Below are positions 24,911 through 37,409 of a stretch of 43,129 nt of DNA, in pieces. The notes under the pieces are model-generated. The model was not told the DNA's origin and did not search any database. It saw nothing but the letters and a program-made list of their open reading frames with translations. Source of the stretch: Trachelipus rathkii (Eukaryota > Arthropoda > Malacostraca > Isopoda > Trachelipodidae); the NCBI GenBank assembly GCA_015478945.1, contig JABUQX010042120.1:1-43129 (forward strand), read 5' to 3'. The position numbers were made by a program, and so were the translations under genes. How positions within the stretch are numbered: position 1 is the stretch's first letter; every line of letters begins with the position of its first letter.

Positions 24911-25201
24911 TTGCCCCCCTTCTCAGGTCGACAGACTATGGCGAAATGTAGTAATTTCTTTCCTCGTAAGTTTTAATTTACAATAGAGCAACGTGGAAGT
25001 AAAGAAAGTTTAATGAGAAAAAGAGTTTGGATAAAAAAAACCAAAAAAAGAAATTCTAATCTAAGGGTCCATTTCGAGTAAATAACTCGAGTCCCGATTT
25101 ATCGGGCAGGACAAGAGCAAAGGCAGAAAATCCTTAGCATCTTCCTGCTTCTGTCCTCATGCAGTACCTTTTTTTCTAGGAACAAAGATTTAAACATTAA
25201 A
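24911..25201. other. No gene recognised
   Basis: AT-rich spacer with A homopolymers near 25,036-25,050 and an inverted CCCGATTTATCGGG at 25,092-25,105. Nothing else is supported. Confidence 0.45.
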
Positions 25202-25220
25202 TACACACACACACACACAG
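25202..25220. repeat. (CA)n microsatellite
   Basis: About nine ACs in a row. Confidence 0.9.
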
Positions 25221-25256
25221 GACAAAGATAATCCGTCTTATGCACACACCACTTAA

Positions 25257-25401
25257 ATATTATTATATATTATGTATAGTTATTATCTATACAACTATAA
25301 TTATATATATATATATATATACTATTATATACTATATATATATATATAATATATATATATATATCATATGGTATAATATTATATTATATATTATATATAT
25401 A
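25257..25401. repeat. TA-rich microsatellite
   Basis: Imperfect TA array. Confidence 0.92.
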
Positions 25402-25519
25402 AGGAGCATCCTAGCTTTAGTAAAGCAATTCGCTCAGCATTTAAGAGGTCCAACACAACAACAACAACAAACAACAGAGCTACTTTTATCTCACTTTTAC
25501 TTTACAATTCTTCAACAAA

Positions 25520-25638
25520 TCATTTCCAAATATTTGGGCTCTTATAAAGATGCGATTCTCCGAAACCTTTTTGTGCCAACTTTACAAGTTTATTATTTTT
25601 TCTGCAACCACATGTATATTCAAATATATTCAATATCG
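25520..25638 (-). CDS. Candidate terminal exon, product unknown
   Basis: The minus strand shows a branch-point-like TACTAAC followed by TTATTTCACCAG (AG at 25,639-25,640). One frame then runs 38 codons to a TGA at 25,520-25,522, reading ILNIFEYTCGCRKNNKLVK, then AQKGFGESHLYKSPNIWK. Lys and Cys content is coding-like. An open frame of this length can arise by chance in AT-rich DNA. On the opposite strand a short CAA repeat lies at 25,456-25,472. No family is recognised. Confidence 0.22.
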
Positions 25639-26040
25639 CTGGTGAAATAACGGTTAGTACGGGCTTTTCGTTTTCAGGAAGTTCAAAACCTCATCCTCGA
25701 ACCTCAAAAGTACGTTTTATGCTAAAGGGGGAAGAATTTTAATTAATTTTATACTCATGGTTCATATGTAGAAATGCTATCCAATGTTATTAACTTAAGA
25801 AATCAATCCTTTCTCATAATTGGGCTGCAATTAATCCATCAACGTCAAAATTTATAAATGTATTGCTTCTTGGTTGTGCACTTACAGCTAAGTATATATC
25901 AAACTTTCTTAACCCAGTTATCAATAATTTGATCGTACAACTATTGCTCCATAACCTGTTTTTGTTAAAAATTTCTTTTCAACTATTGTAAAACTTGAAA
26001 TATAAATTGCTAAATTTGGTTTTTGTATTTGAGAAAATTG
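25639..26040. other. No gene recognised
   Basis: Ordinary AT-rich DNA between a weak exon candidate and a TA array. I see nothing in it. Confidence 0.4.
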
Positions 26041-26251
<211 letters not shown>

Positions 26252-26328
26252 TCTGACATGACTGGGGATCATTATTAACTCATTCTACCCCTACGCTTTG
26301 AAGAATATCTTCCTTTCCTTCCCCCTAG

Positions 26329-26422
26329 GGCAGCTGAAGATGTCTTTGAATTTAAAAAGTTAGACTTCCAATGTGTGGTACAACAACCAAACTTCGCTTT
26401 ATGTCAAAATAATCTTAATTAA
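26329..26422 (+). CDS. Candidate terminal exon, product unknown
   Basis: A strong pyrimidine-rich acceptor (CTTCCTTTCCTTCCCCCTAG, AG at 26,327-26,328) precedes one open frame. After one leading base it reads AAEDVFEFKKLDFQCVVQQP, then NFALCQNNLN, and stops at TAA 26,420-26,422. The other two frames close quickly. An alternative is an internal exon using a weak GT at GTG|GTACAA. No polyadenylation signal is obvious downstream. No family is recognised. Confidence 0.3.
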
Positions 26423-26619
26423 TATGTCATTGCAGCAAAAGATTAATTTTAATTTTCATCTGCGTCAGTGCATGAATCACTAAATCAGAAACTGGTTATT
26501 AAATTTTTAAACAAATTCGTTATTGAAAATTAGTTCACTACACGGTAATAATATTACTTTGTTGCGATGGTTTAAGTGTTCCCAAAAAGTAATATTTCAT
26601 CGCTGCGCAAGCGCACACA

Positions 26620-26709
26620 CATACACACAATAATATATACTATAATATATATTAATATATATATAGATATATATATATATTATTTAAGATAAATAAATAT
26701 AATATTTAG

Positions 26710-26745
<36 letters not shown>

Positions 26746-27430
26746 GTACTATAATATATATATATATATACCTATATATATATATATATATAATATTATA
26801 TATTAAAAAATATATATATATATATATATATATTATAACATATATTTAGTTATTATATATAATATATAATTATACTAGAAATATACTTACTATTATATAT
26901 ATATATATAATATATATATTATAACATATAACTATTATATATAATATATATAGATATATATATATATTTATATTATATATCATTTATATTATATATATTA
27001 TATATATATAAACTGATAGAGTGGGTTTTAAATTAAGAGTACTATATATAATAACATAATATATATATATAGTAGTATAATATATAATATATATATATAA
27101 TATTATAATATTATATATATATATATCATATATATATATATATATACTATCATCATATATATACTACTATATATATACTAAATATATATTAATATATAAT
27201 ATTAATATATACTATAATATATATAATAATAATATATAATGGAGTATAAAATATATAATATAATAAATATATATATACTAAATTATAAAATATTATAATA
27301 TTATATAATATTAAAATATATAATATACTATATCTATATATATACTATTTATAATATCTAGTATATATATATATATCTCAAATATGCACCTATATATATA
27401 TTGAATACTATATATTACTATACTACCAGT
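26620..27430. repeat. Long TA-rich array block
   Basis: About 800 bases of TA-dominated sequence with occasional C or G interruptions. It starts after a short CACACACA segment near 26,611-26,628. Confidence 0.95.
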
Positions 27431-27755
27431 ACTCTACGCATTTCTTTACCTACTACTATATTATATCATTAACAACTTGTACATTCACAGTCCTGAATAT
27501 TTTTAACCCATCTGATGTTTTAAGCATTAGCATCGTCTGCCGTCCATTAGGACAAGGAAAGATTTCGAGAAAAATTTATATATTCAATGGAAATTAAGTT
27601 GGCGACGCTTTAACAGTGCAGATGATTAGAAGACGAAGATACGATGTATGTGAAACGGACCTTTTGTATGTATCTTTATAATATCAAAGTAAAAATATTT
27701 TTTTTAGTTCTTCCAACGAAATAACTCATCATATACCACAACGCTATCAACTATA
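27431..27755. other. Short island, no gene
   Basis: Non-repetitive spacer between TA blocks. No frame, RNA or transposon motif is recognised. Confidence 0.45.
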
Positions 27756-28012
27756 TATCATATACTATATATATATATATAAATATTATTATATAATATA
27801 TATACTATATATATATATATAATATATATCATAAATACTAATATATATATTATATACGATATATTGATAGTAATATATACTATTATATATTAATATATAT
27901 ATATATATAGATATTATAATATTATATATATATATATTATATAATATATATATTATATATATCTATATATAATACTATAATATATATATATATATACTAT
28001 CATATATATATG
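27756..28012. repeat. TA-rich arrays
   Basis: Imperfect TA microsatellite. Confidence 0.93.
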
Positions 28013-28028
28013 AAAATTGGGGAAATCC

Positions 28029-28050
28029 GGGTCGAAATATTTTTCGACCC
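28029..28050. other. Perfect 9-bp-stem hairpin
   Basis: GGGTCGAAA (28,029-28,037) and TTTCGACCC (28,042-28,050) pair perfectly around a TATT loop, just after a TA block. It could be a transposon sub-terminal palindrome or a cruciform-forming site; no RNA family is recognised. Confidence 0.6.
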
Positions 28051-28079
28051 CGCAAAAAAACAAACAAACAAAAAAATCG

Positions 28080-28200
28080 GTTATTTGACGCAAATATTAT
28101 TTAGCCTAGCATTATTACCGGTATAAGGGGCCCGGAGTCGGAACCGGAGGCCTGCAACCGGAGCCCTGAACCGAGCGGTACCGACCGGATCAATAATTTT
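28080..28200. other. CCGG-rich patch
   Basis: Five CCGG occurrences within about 80 bases (ACCGGTATAAGG, GGCCCGGAGTCGGAACCGGA, GCAACCGGAGCCC, GACCGGATC). Iterated GGAACCGG-like units occur near ends of some hAT transposons. No second end or transposase was found here. Confidence 0.4.
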
Positions 28201-28499
28201 TGGGTTCCAATGATGGCAAAAATTTTTTATCTTTCTGCAAATAATTTTCTCTTTGATTCGATAAGTGACAATATTTATTGTTTTTTATTTCTTAGGCCAA
28301 AAGATATCTTTCTTATATTTTGTATCTATCTATCTTAGTTTTTCTATCTAGATTTAACTATATCGATTCTCTAATTCTCATTTTCTCTTTAATAATGTTT
28401 CCTATACCGAATTACTTACATTCGCGCATGCGTATCCGGATCTTCATCCTAAAAAACTCTTTATCGCTAGTCAAAATTAAACTGCAAGAAAAAACCATC

Positions 28500-28583
28500 T
28501 ATATATATCACTATATATATATAATTATACGTACTATATAATATATATATATATATATATTATATATAATTATACTATATAAC

Positions 28584-28634
<51 letters not shown>

Positions 28635-28760
28635 ATATTAATTATTATTAGTATATAATAATAATATATTATATATTATTATATATATATATATAATACT
28701 ATATATATATATTATATCATATTATATATTATATATATATCGCCATATATATATATTTGA
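28500..28760. repeat. TA-rich arrays
   Basis: Imperfect TA microsatellite with a long pure run near 28,578-28,628. Confidence 0.94.
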
Positions 28761-29455
28761 ATATTTAAAATTTCTAGCAGGTGAAAAATGCCTGATATAC
28801 TTAATCACAGAAATGAGCAGAAAGAATCGAGGAGGAGAAAGGTTTTCTATATTTGAAGGCCCGTTCACCAATAGTGTCCCGCCATCAAATTCCCATTTCA
28901 AATAGCTTCATAAGACAGGCAATTAATAATTGAGACTTAAGTTAGATAACTTTCTCCTCATTCAGCCATTCAGCCTCTACGCCTTTTATCAGTTACTTTC
29001 CTGTCACAAACAGGCATTACTGGGAGGCACAGTTGAAACGCTGAGCAATTGACTCAATTAAGACAACAATTACTTCTAACTATTTGTTCTTTCACCACTT
29101 AGCAGAGAAATCATAAGGCTCGGTGCCCACAGACATTAAGCTACTTTTTGTAGCATAGAATAAAAGTCAACCATTTTATTACCTACTTCACGCTCTTTGT
29201 TCATCCCGCACTGCCTTGACGAGGCTTTAAAAGGAAGAAAAAGGGCCACACACCCGACCCCTCCAGATTTCAGCAGGAATATGCTTATTTACATTCCTTC
29301 CCACTCTCCTATTCCTCATTGTTCGGTTTTCAAGCTTCACATTGCAATTGCAATGATGTTCTGATTTATTTCCCGAACTGATTTGCATACAAAAAAACTA
29401 CTCCTCACTCCTAGTGATGAATTTGATCATTGAGGAATCAATGTTGCTCGACTAT
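28761..29455. other. Largest non-repetitive island of the right half, no gene seen
   Basis: About 700 bases of balanced composition with neither long frames nor convincing splice-bounded exons on either strand. The palindrome CATTGCAATTGCAATG sits near 29,340-29,355. No RNA gene is recognised. Confidence 0.45.
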
Positions 29456-29560
29456 GATATATTATATATGTATTATATATATATATATATATATATATAT
29501 CTAATATATATATATATATATAATATATATATCTATATATACTATATATACTATATATAT

Positions 29561-29595
<35 letters not shown>

Positions 29596-29680
29596 TAATA
29601 TAGTATATAGACTATATATATATATATATATATACATATATATTATATATTGATATATATGATATATATATTTTTATTGT
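29456..29680. repeat. (TA)n microsatellite
   Basis: TA array with occasional CTA units. Confidence 0.94.
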
Positions 29681-29724
29681 CTTGCAAGTCAAATATTTAG
29701 CTTCCAAAGACAAATCGTAATGCG

Positions 29725-29905
29725 AGAAAAGAAAGAAAGAAAAAAAAAAGAAAAGAAACAAAGAAAGAAACAAAGAAAGACTTAAAAGGACGAGGGAGAG
29801 AGAGAGGAGAGAAGAGCAGAGAAGAGAAGAGAAGAGAGAGATGAGAGGAAGAGAGAGAGAGAGAGAGAGACTGAGAGAGAGACGGAGAGACGAGAGAGAA
29901 GACGA
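29725..29905. repeat. Purine-rich GAAA/(GA)n tract
   Basis: GAAAGAAA units grade into GAGAGA with GACGGAGAGACG variants. Almost no pyrimidines occur on the plus strand. The minus-strand Ser/Leu/Phe frame is a by-product. Confidence 0.9.
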
Positions 29906-30140
29906 ACAAAAAGTTTAAAGTCACTCTTTCTCGTCTCGTGCTGAAGACATTGAATCTGACCTTTTGAAACACAGAACTAGAATACATTCCGAGAGGGACC
30001 GAAGTTGAGATTTTTGAGTATCTTTCTTTAACCGTTTTTATCTCTTAGAGTTTATTTTCGTTTAAAATGAAGACCAATTCAATTTGTCGCCTACGAATAC
30101 ACAGAATTTAAAGTGTTTCAAAATCAATTCTTATTTATGA

Positions 30141-30260
30141 CACACACACACACACACAGTATATATAATATATATATATATATACTATATATATATAGTA
30201 TCTATATATTATATATATAAATATATATAATATATCATATATATAATACTATACTATATA
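30141..30260. repeat. (CA)n followed by TA array
   Basis: About nine CA units (30,141-30,158) lead directly into imperfect TA sequence. Confidence 0.92.
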
Positions 30261-30309
30261 AGAAAATAAATCAAAGTATATAAACTGCCACAAGTAAAAA
30301 AACAGACTC

Positions 30310-30328
30310 AAGTGAAAAATTTTCACTT
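30310..30328. other. 19-base interrupted palindrome
   Basis: AAGTGAAAA and TTTTCACTT face each other around a single A in the small island between two TA blocks. No function is assigned. Confidence 0.5.
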
Positions 30329-30474
30329 CCAGAAAGAGGTAAGGTGTCTGGTGGAAGATTTCATTTAAATCTGCCTTTGAAATGTCCAAATTACAGGGTT
30401 TCCAAAATGGATTTGGAAATCTGCCTCCTTCATTGATCACTAGATAATTTGAAATTAGCCTATCCTCGCAATTA

Positions 30475-30652
30475 CTATATAATATATATATATATATATA
30501 TACATATATAATTATATATGATATATACTTATATATATATACACTATTATTATAATTAATACTATATATATATTAACTATTTATATCTATTACTATACAC
30601 CATACATATATCATATATAACTCATTTAACCCTATAGTAATATACCCGCGTA

Positions 30653-30702
<50 letters not shown>

Positions 30703-31020
30703 CTATATATATATATTAATATATATATATTATATAACTATAATAATATTATATATATCATATATACTTATACTGATATATACTATATATTTTCCATATC
30801 TACTATACTACATATTATATATATAATATATAATATATATAGTATATATATAAATATATAATATATATATATATTATATATATAGTATATATATTAATAT
30901 ATAGTATACTATATATATATCATATATAATATACTATATATACTTATATCTACTACTACATATGATATATACATAATATCACTATATATAAATATATAGT
31001 ATTATATATATATATATATT

Positions 31021-31056
<36 letters not shown>

Positions 31057-31290
31057 CTATACTACATATAATATATAACTATATATACTATATAATATAT
31101 ATATATATATACATATAATGAAAAGTACATACTATATACTATATGTACTATATATATCATATATTATATATATATTAGTACTATTATATATATATATATA
31201 TAGTATATAATATATATATATAATATATAGATATATATACTATATATACTATACTATACTAACATACTATACACTATATATATATATTTT
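30475..31290. repeat. Long TA-rich array block
   Basis: About 800 bases of TA-dominated sequence, with ACTATATA phase breaks throughout. No coding potential. Confidence 0.95.
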
Positions 31291-31433
31291 AACAATAACT
31301 CTTGCAGCAAATTTTATAAACAAGGAGAGACAAATAGGAAAATTTGTAGCACGTCGTTCCAAAATTAATTGAAGTTATAAAAATGGCCAAATTGGAAAAG
31401 TTAAGTGCACCTAAAGTTTCTCTTTCCCAACAG

Positions 31434-31563
31434 TCAATGAGAGCAAATTGAAACTTCGGAGAATTGTAAAATATTTAACCTCTACCACACACAAAATGTT
31501 CAAAGCAGGAGACTTGACAGCTAAGAATTTTATAAAAAATGGAAAATACGATTTTATATGTAG
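31434..31563 (+). CDS. Splice-bounded coding exon, product unknown
   Basis: A classic acceptor (GTTTCTCTTTCCCAACAG, AG at 31,432-31,433) opens a 130-base segment that ends at TGTAG|GTAAAG (GT at 31,564-31,565). One frame is open across it: two leading bases, 42 codons and two trailing bases. It encodes NESKLKLRRIVKYLTS then TTHKMFKAGDLTAKNFIKNG and KYDFIC. The residue mix (Lys/Arg-rich, balanced hydrophobics) is like a soluble protein rather than an AT-driven frame. The frame closes within one codon of the donor, as expected for an intron. I do not recognise the family and find no partner exon. A 111-codon frame without ATG overlaps on the other strand (31,475-31,810) and is rich in Phe and Leu, as antisense frames often are. 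Confidence 0.5.
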
Positions 31564-32774
31564 GTAAAGTGGTAGAGGGTTGACTATAGATATTTAGCAA
31601 ATGACGTAAAACTTTGTGAAAGAAGAGTAAAAAGATAAGTTCATCAATGTCAGGTATTCCTTTCGACAGGTAGCCCGGCACACACTCGTGATACTCTTCG
31701 TCAAGAATGAAGAAGAAACAGTAATGTGATAGGCATACGGGCCTAATTTGGAGCACGCCAGAAAAGCAAATTGTGAAAAAATGACAATCAGTCAATGGAA
31801 AGACCTTCAACCCACAAAATCCTTTGGAAAAAAAAGCAAAAGTAGGAATTCATATAAGCATTAAGATGTCATGACGGACAAAAATCGACGGGAAAAGCAC
31901 ATTCATTTAACAGGTTAGAAGCCAATCCCCTAACCGAACTCACACCTTATCAACACACGATTCTCATGCGACAGAGCTGCGGCTAGATCCCACACGGTCA
32001 GCATCATACAGACTATCCGGCGATCTACACTTTCTAAGTGACACAGTGTCATGAGAAATGTGAATCATGAGAGTGGAGGGACGCAATTACAAAACACCCA
32101 AATCTCCAATCTAATCAGGGCGCGTATCTTTCGTTCTGAATTAAACTGCTGTTAAACTTTAAAAACCAAAAGTTTTGAATAATCTCTTAAATTTTGGTTG
32201 TAAAATAGGATATATACTTTTAAAAGTTAAAAGAAAATTATAATCCAGTTCTCTTAATCCGTCTATTTATCGCTTTTCTACTAAAATACATATGCAAGAA
32301 ATTTCTAGAAGAATCGCTATGTCAAAAATTAACAGTCTCGCGAAAGTAACAGTCTCAAACATTTATCCAAATACCATCTAAATAAAAATAAATAACAACA
32401 ATAATATAAAATGATACTGAATCCGATTGTATAATAAAAACATATACAAAAGCAAAAGTAAGGACAAAGAATATCGAGCCGCACCCACATACCGATACAG
32501 GAGCAGGAAGACAATAAATTTATATAAAAATGATGGAGCCGAGAGAATATAAACACCAGCAAGAATACAAAGAACAACAGAAATATTTAACATACTCGCA
32601 TATCTCCCACACACACACTCCACTCTCCTCCACACCTCCAATTTCATATGCCATACGCCCAAATTCTCTACGTCTGCCAAGTAAATGATTCTTCCTATCT
32701 GACCGTAACCAACTTTTTATCCAATCTTATATACTTTTTTCCCATATACCTTCGTAACTAGTATCACCTAATAA
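31564..32774. other. Island without recognised gene
   Basis: Presumed intron or intergenic sequence following the plus-strand exon. The segment GCGGCTAGATCCC near 31,980-31,992 weakly recalls a tRNA B box, but no A box or cloverleaf is present. The 82- and 100-codon minus-strand frames at 32,329-32,680 are hydrophobic and AT-driven. Confidence 0.45.
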
Positions 32775-32950
32775 CTATATATATATATATATACTAGTTA
32801 CCTCAACATACTCACGATACCTACTATCACACACTATACACATAACGGTTAATACACGTTCACTCTATAACAGTAATAACTGCAATAACTATCACACTAA
32901 GTATCAATCCTATCACTCTATTATATATATATATATTATATATATATATC
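32775..32950. repeat. Short TA tracts
   Basis: Two TA runs (32,776-32,794 and 32,921-32,949) flank an AT-rich spacer. Confidence 0.8.
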
Positions 32951-33295
32951 AACAAGAATTAGTTCAACTACGATCAATGATTTTCAATTCTTGTAATATT
33001 AGTAAATTAGGTAAGCTCTATGGAAACGTATATCCAACAATTGCCGAAAACCCCAACTGCCACGATTCAGAAGTTTGCCACGGCATTGGTCACTTTAATA
33101 ATCATTCTGTTTAAGTTTTAATCTTCAGTATAATGAGGTATATATGGTAAGTTCTAATTTGCATCATTTTTAAAGACATTCCGTTACATTAAAAATCTTC
33201 TGTTGAAGGCGTTAAGGAGAAGATGTTCACATTTTTAAAACTAAAGAGTCTCAAGTTTAGGTGTTTGTTAATAACATGCCTCGCATTAAATAATT
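32951..33295. other. No gene recognised
   Basis: AT-rich island. A donor-like TTAG|GTAAGC at about 33,010 follows an open stretch, but its upstream side runs into a TA array with no acceptor. Confidence 0.4.
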
Positions 33296-33422
33296 TCTCT
33301 CTCTGTCTCTCTCTCTCTCCTCATGCTTACAAACGCTCTCTCTGCTCTCTCTCCTCCTCCCTCTCCTTCATCCTGCTTCTCGTCTGCTGCTTCTCTCTCT
33401 CCTCTCCGTCTCTCTCTCTAAT
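33296..33422. repeat. (CT)n microsatellite
   Basis: CTCTCT runs with TGCT and CCTC interruptions. Confidence 0.93.
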
Positions 33423-33639
33423 TTCTTACTTTTCTTTATTTTGGATGATTTATAAAGAATAATGGTACTCCTTCTTATCTCACTATAACTAACAAGATGT
33501 CACAGAAACCATGTGAAACAACAGACAAGTTAAGATCCCACTAAAACCAAAGCTTAATGTTCAGTGTCTATTAAAATAAGATTGGAAATACCAAAGAAAC
33601 CACAGCCTGCTAAAATAACAAACTCCAAAACTAAAACTA

Positions 33640-34495
33640 ATACTATATTATATACTATCATCGGGACTTAGCTACCATATAGTATACTAGGATATACGTT
33701 ATATATACTAACTATACTAATATATATACTATATAGGTATTATATTAATATACTACAGTTACGACATATAACTACTATATAAACTTATATACTATAATAA
33801 TTATTCATATAATTATTATTATCATTATTATTATTATTCTCGATCATTTCTACTATTATTATTTATTAATTATATTATTATTTTTTATTATTATTATTTA
33901 AATATGATTATATTATATTATATTATTATTATTATTATATAGTATTATTATATTATTACTTATTATTATTATTATAATTATTAATTATTATTATCATTCA
34001 TTACATTATTATTATTATTTTATTAATATTACTATATTATTCATATTATTATTATTATATTATTATTAGTATTATTCATTTTTTGATTATATTATCTATT
34101 ATTATTATTATTATTATTCGATCATATTATTCATATATTCATATTATAATTATATTTATAGTTATATATTATATTATATTCATTATCTATTATTATTATA
34201 TTATTTATTATACTATTATTCATTATCTATTATTTTAATATTATTTATTATTCATTAGATTATTATTATTCATTACTTATTATATTTATTATTATTAATT
34301 ATATATTTTATTTCTATTATTATTATTACATAGTATATACTATATATTATATATATATATGATGAATATATATATATATAATATATGATATAATATATAT
34401 ATAATATATACTATATATATATATATATATATTAATGATAGTATATCATAATATAATATATATATATCATAACGATAGAATGTAGTTGTTAACAT
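33640..34495. repeat. TA arrays enclosing a long (ATT)n block
   Basis: TA-rich at 33,640-33,800. ATT units with ATTC and ATTA variants follow to about 34,330, then TA again. The trinucleotide block is about 530 bases long. Confidence 0.92.
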
Positions 34496-34760
34496 GTCTA
34501 GATAGAGATTTCATGGGACATGCGAATATACAGTTAAATATCCTACAAATATGTTTACTGGCAAATCAATTATTGAAGTTTAATGTTAAATAATATATTA
34601 ATTAATTATCTCAAGCTGCGCTTAAATTAATAACAGATGTTTAATTAACACTTCAAGCTTCTCTATGTCTAATGAAACAAGATCGCCTTCAAAGAATTTA
34701 AGACGAAGAAGGTGCGACTTCTCCATTGACAACAAGACAGTGGGTCAACTGATTTTGAGC
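34496..34760. other. Short island, no gene
   Basis: Non-repetitive spacer. Nothing recognised. Confidence 0.4.
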
Positions 34761-35015
34761 TCACTATATATATCATATATATATATATATATATATATAC
34801 TATATATATATATATAATATATATTATATATATAGTATACATATATATATAATGATATATATATATATAGTATATTGGTAAAACTGAACCTTTCGTCTTA
34901 CCTTTGATATTCGATATTACTCGTTCATTTCTCTTATATACTATATAATATACTATATATAATATATTATATATATATATATAATATACATATCTTATAT
35001 ATATATATATCTAAC
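34761..35015. repeat. TA-rich arrays
   Basis: Two TA blocks separated by about 60 bases of unique sequence. Confidence 0.92.
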
Positions 35016-35026
35016 CAGCACTTATC

Positions 35027-35200
35027 TCCTAACCTAGACTTTAAAAGCCGAACAGTAAGACCTATCTAGACGGATCATCGTTGCTTCAAAACCTAGACCT
35101 AACCTAGATTGATTGTGCTTGGCCAACACATAAACCTAACCTAGATGAATTGTCGTTGCCGTAAACGTATACACCTAACCTAGATAGTTCGTCTTTAAAT
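35027..35200. repeat. About 37-bp minisatellite with CCTAACCTA cores
   Basis: Five imperfect units start near 35,027, 35,060, 35,097, 35,134 and 35,173, giving spacings of 33, 37, 37 and 39. The shared core is ACCTAACCTAGA, followed in the better copies by ATTGTCGTTGCC-like sequence. CCTAACCTA is two units of CCTAA, the complement of the arthropod telomeric TTAGG repeat. Copies have diverged by substitutions and small indels. Confidence 0.8.
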
Positions 35201-35359
35201 GAAAAATTAATAATATTCTAATTAATAAAATAATCAACTCACGACTTATGGATATTTCCTTGCTATACCCCAGGAAATGTTCAAATCTGTCATCTTTAGG
35301 AATCTTTTTATGTTTGATGAAACCTACAAAATTAAAAGAAATCGTTTTAAAACATCACC

Positions 35360-35402
35360 TATATTATTATACTATATATATAACTATATATATATATATT
35401 AT

Positions 35403-35442
<40 letters not shown>

Positions 35443-35475
35443 ATAATATAGTATATAATATATATATATATTTAT
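35360..35475. repeat. TA-rich array
   Basis: Imperfect TA microsatellite. Confidence 0.92.
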
Positions 35476-35869
35476 AAGATAAATAAGGTGGAAATTTTTA
35501 ACATATATTAATTGAAATCACAGTTTTTACGTCTGTTATAATTTTCAAAAATTTATTAAATGTTCATTTGGCCTTTAATTTGGTGTCAAATTTATTTATA
35601 ATTTTTGCCAAAAAAACTTAAATACGTTTTAGTTGTTTTAAATGTTTCAAATGAATATATAATATTCTTAATTTAAAATTTCATGATTGCACTGACACTC
35701 CCTATCTCTACAAGTTCTTAAACCCTAATGAAAGAATTGTCGATTCCAAAAATAAAGTATTCGAATGGGGATTTATAATAAGTACAGTCGATATACATAT
35801 ATTAATATATTTTGGAACTTATCGTTTTGGGAACATAGCCAATTTTTTCGGTCAGGCGAATATTCTGTC
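35476..35869. other. AT-rich spacer, no gene
   Basis: Nothing recognised; AT-rich without organised repeat. Confidence 0.45.
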
Positions 35870-35930
35870 CATATATATATATACCTATATATATTATATA
35901 TATTAATATAGATAAAATCAGTAGTATATA

Positions 35931-35979
<49 letters not shown>

Positions 35980-35989
35980 ATATATATAT

Positions 35990-36034
<45 letters not shown>

Positions 36035-36053
36035 CTATATATATATATAATAT

Positions 36054-36091
<38 letters not shown>

Positions 36092-36475
36092 GTATATATA
36101 TATATATATTAATATATATATATATATACATACATAACATACTATAATATATATATATATATATATATAATAACCTATTTAATATACATAAGATATATAT
36201 ATAGTATATATATAATAATATACATTATATATTATATTAAATATAGTATATTAATTATATATACTATATCAAAATATATTACTATATATATATATTATTA
36301 TATTAAATAATATATATATAATATATATTATAATATATACATACATACATATATATATAGTATATATAACTATTATATATATATATAATATAATATAGTA
36401 TATATATACTATAATATATTATATACACTATTACATACTATATATAAGTATATATCACAATATATGATATATGAA
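35870..36475. repeat. Long (TA)n array block
   Basis: Includes some of the purest TA runs in the window, near 35,935-36,112. Both strands translate as Tyr-Ile repeats, which are not genes. Confidence 0.96.
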
Positions 36476-37215
36476 GTGCTGTGTTTATTGTGGATGGTTG
36501 AAATGTTACCAAAACTAGTTGATTTTACAAACTTTTAAAAGTTTAAAATTGTAGCTGCTTATTCCGGCCGCTTAAAAATTCGCCTAAGAAGCAAACGTCT
36601 CCATCTTCTTTCTTTACTTAGTACTTGTAAAGTATTCTTTAAGATCAAAAAAAGCTGTATTAGCAGCGCAGGTAAAAAGACTTTACGAACTAATTGGCTA
36701 AAACACTGGTCTGTTACTTCGAGATTTCCAATGGGAATAAAAAAAAATATATTCTTAAAATGTGGGGGGTATATAAAACTGAAACTATGAGGGGAGATGG
36801 GCGGGAATGACGAGGTAGTGTGTGAGGCCTTGTTCAACAAAATTCATTACTCCTCGCTCCCTCTGAAATCTGAACATATTAAAGAAGGAGTTTATATATT
36901 TGATATATTGATATTAGAAAGTTAGTGATTCGAAGTCATCGCCTCTTACTTACAATTGAATTTTAAATTATTATCCAAGAAGGATAGAGATCAGATCCTT
37001 TTAGAAACAAAAGACCAATAGGATCAGATCCTCAGAATTATAGAAACAATGACTTAAAATTAAGTAGTCACATTCCAGTTAAACTTATCAATACTAATTG
37101 TGTAAAATAAATTTATTTGAATTAATTTTTTTTGTAAAAAAAATCGTTATCGTCTTGGAGACATCTTGAAATTCTGATATATTTGCTTGTGAAGATATTT
37201 ATAAGTGCAATAGGT
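36476..37215. other. Island, no recognised gene; short duplication
   Basis: GATCAGATCCT with downstream TAGAAACAA occurs twice, at about 36,989 and 37,022, a 33-base imperfect tandem duplication. A perfect 16-base palindrome AAACTTTTAAAAGTTT lies at 36,529-36,544. A 93-codon minus-strand frame (36,559-36,840, no ATG) ends in a Lys/Arg-rich tail and resembles no family I know. Confidence 0.4.
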
Positions 37216-37367
37216 ATATTTACTGAATATATACTATATATATACTATATAGTATACTATATATATAATATATCATACTATATATATATACTATATAGAT
37301 ATTATATATAATATATAGTATAACTATATATTAATATACTATATATATATATATATTAATAAATAAT

Positions 37368-37409
<42 letters not shown>

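Noticed and set aside
31915..31995. tRNA-derived SINE or tRNA gene
   Set aside because: Only a weak B-box-like GGCTAGATCCC. No A box, cloverleaf or 3' tail could be drawn.
32329..32680. Hydrophobic minus-strand frames resembling a membrane protein
   Set aside because: Phe/Leu/Tyr-rich because the strand is T-rich. No ATG-initiated or splice-bounded model is supported.
35274..35362. Possible exon after acceptor CTTGCTATACCCCAG reading MFKSVIFRNLFMFDETYKIK
   Set aside because: The frame runs into a TA array with no donor or sensible stop, so it is too weak to call.
35802..36140. 112-codon Tyr-Ile repeat frame and similar frames at 9.0, 25.2, 26.0 and 35.3 kb
   Set aside because: These are translations of TA microsatellites.
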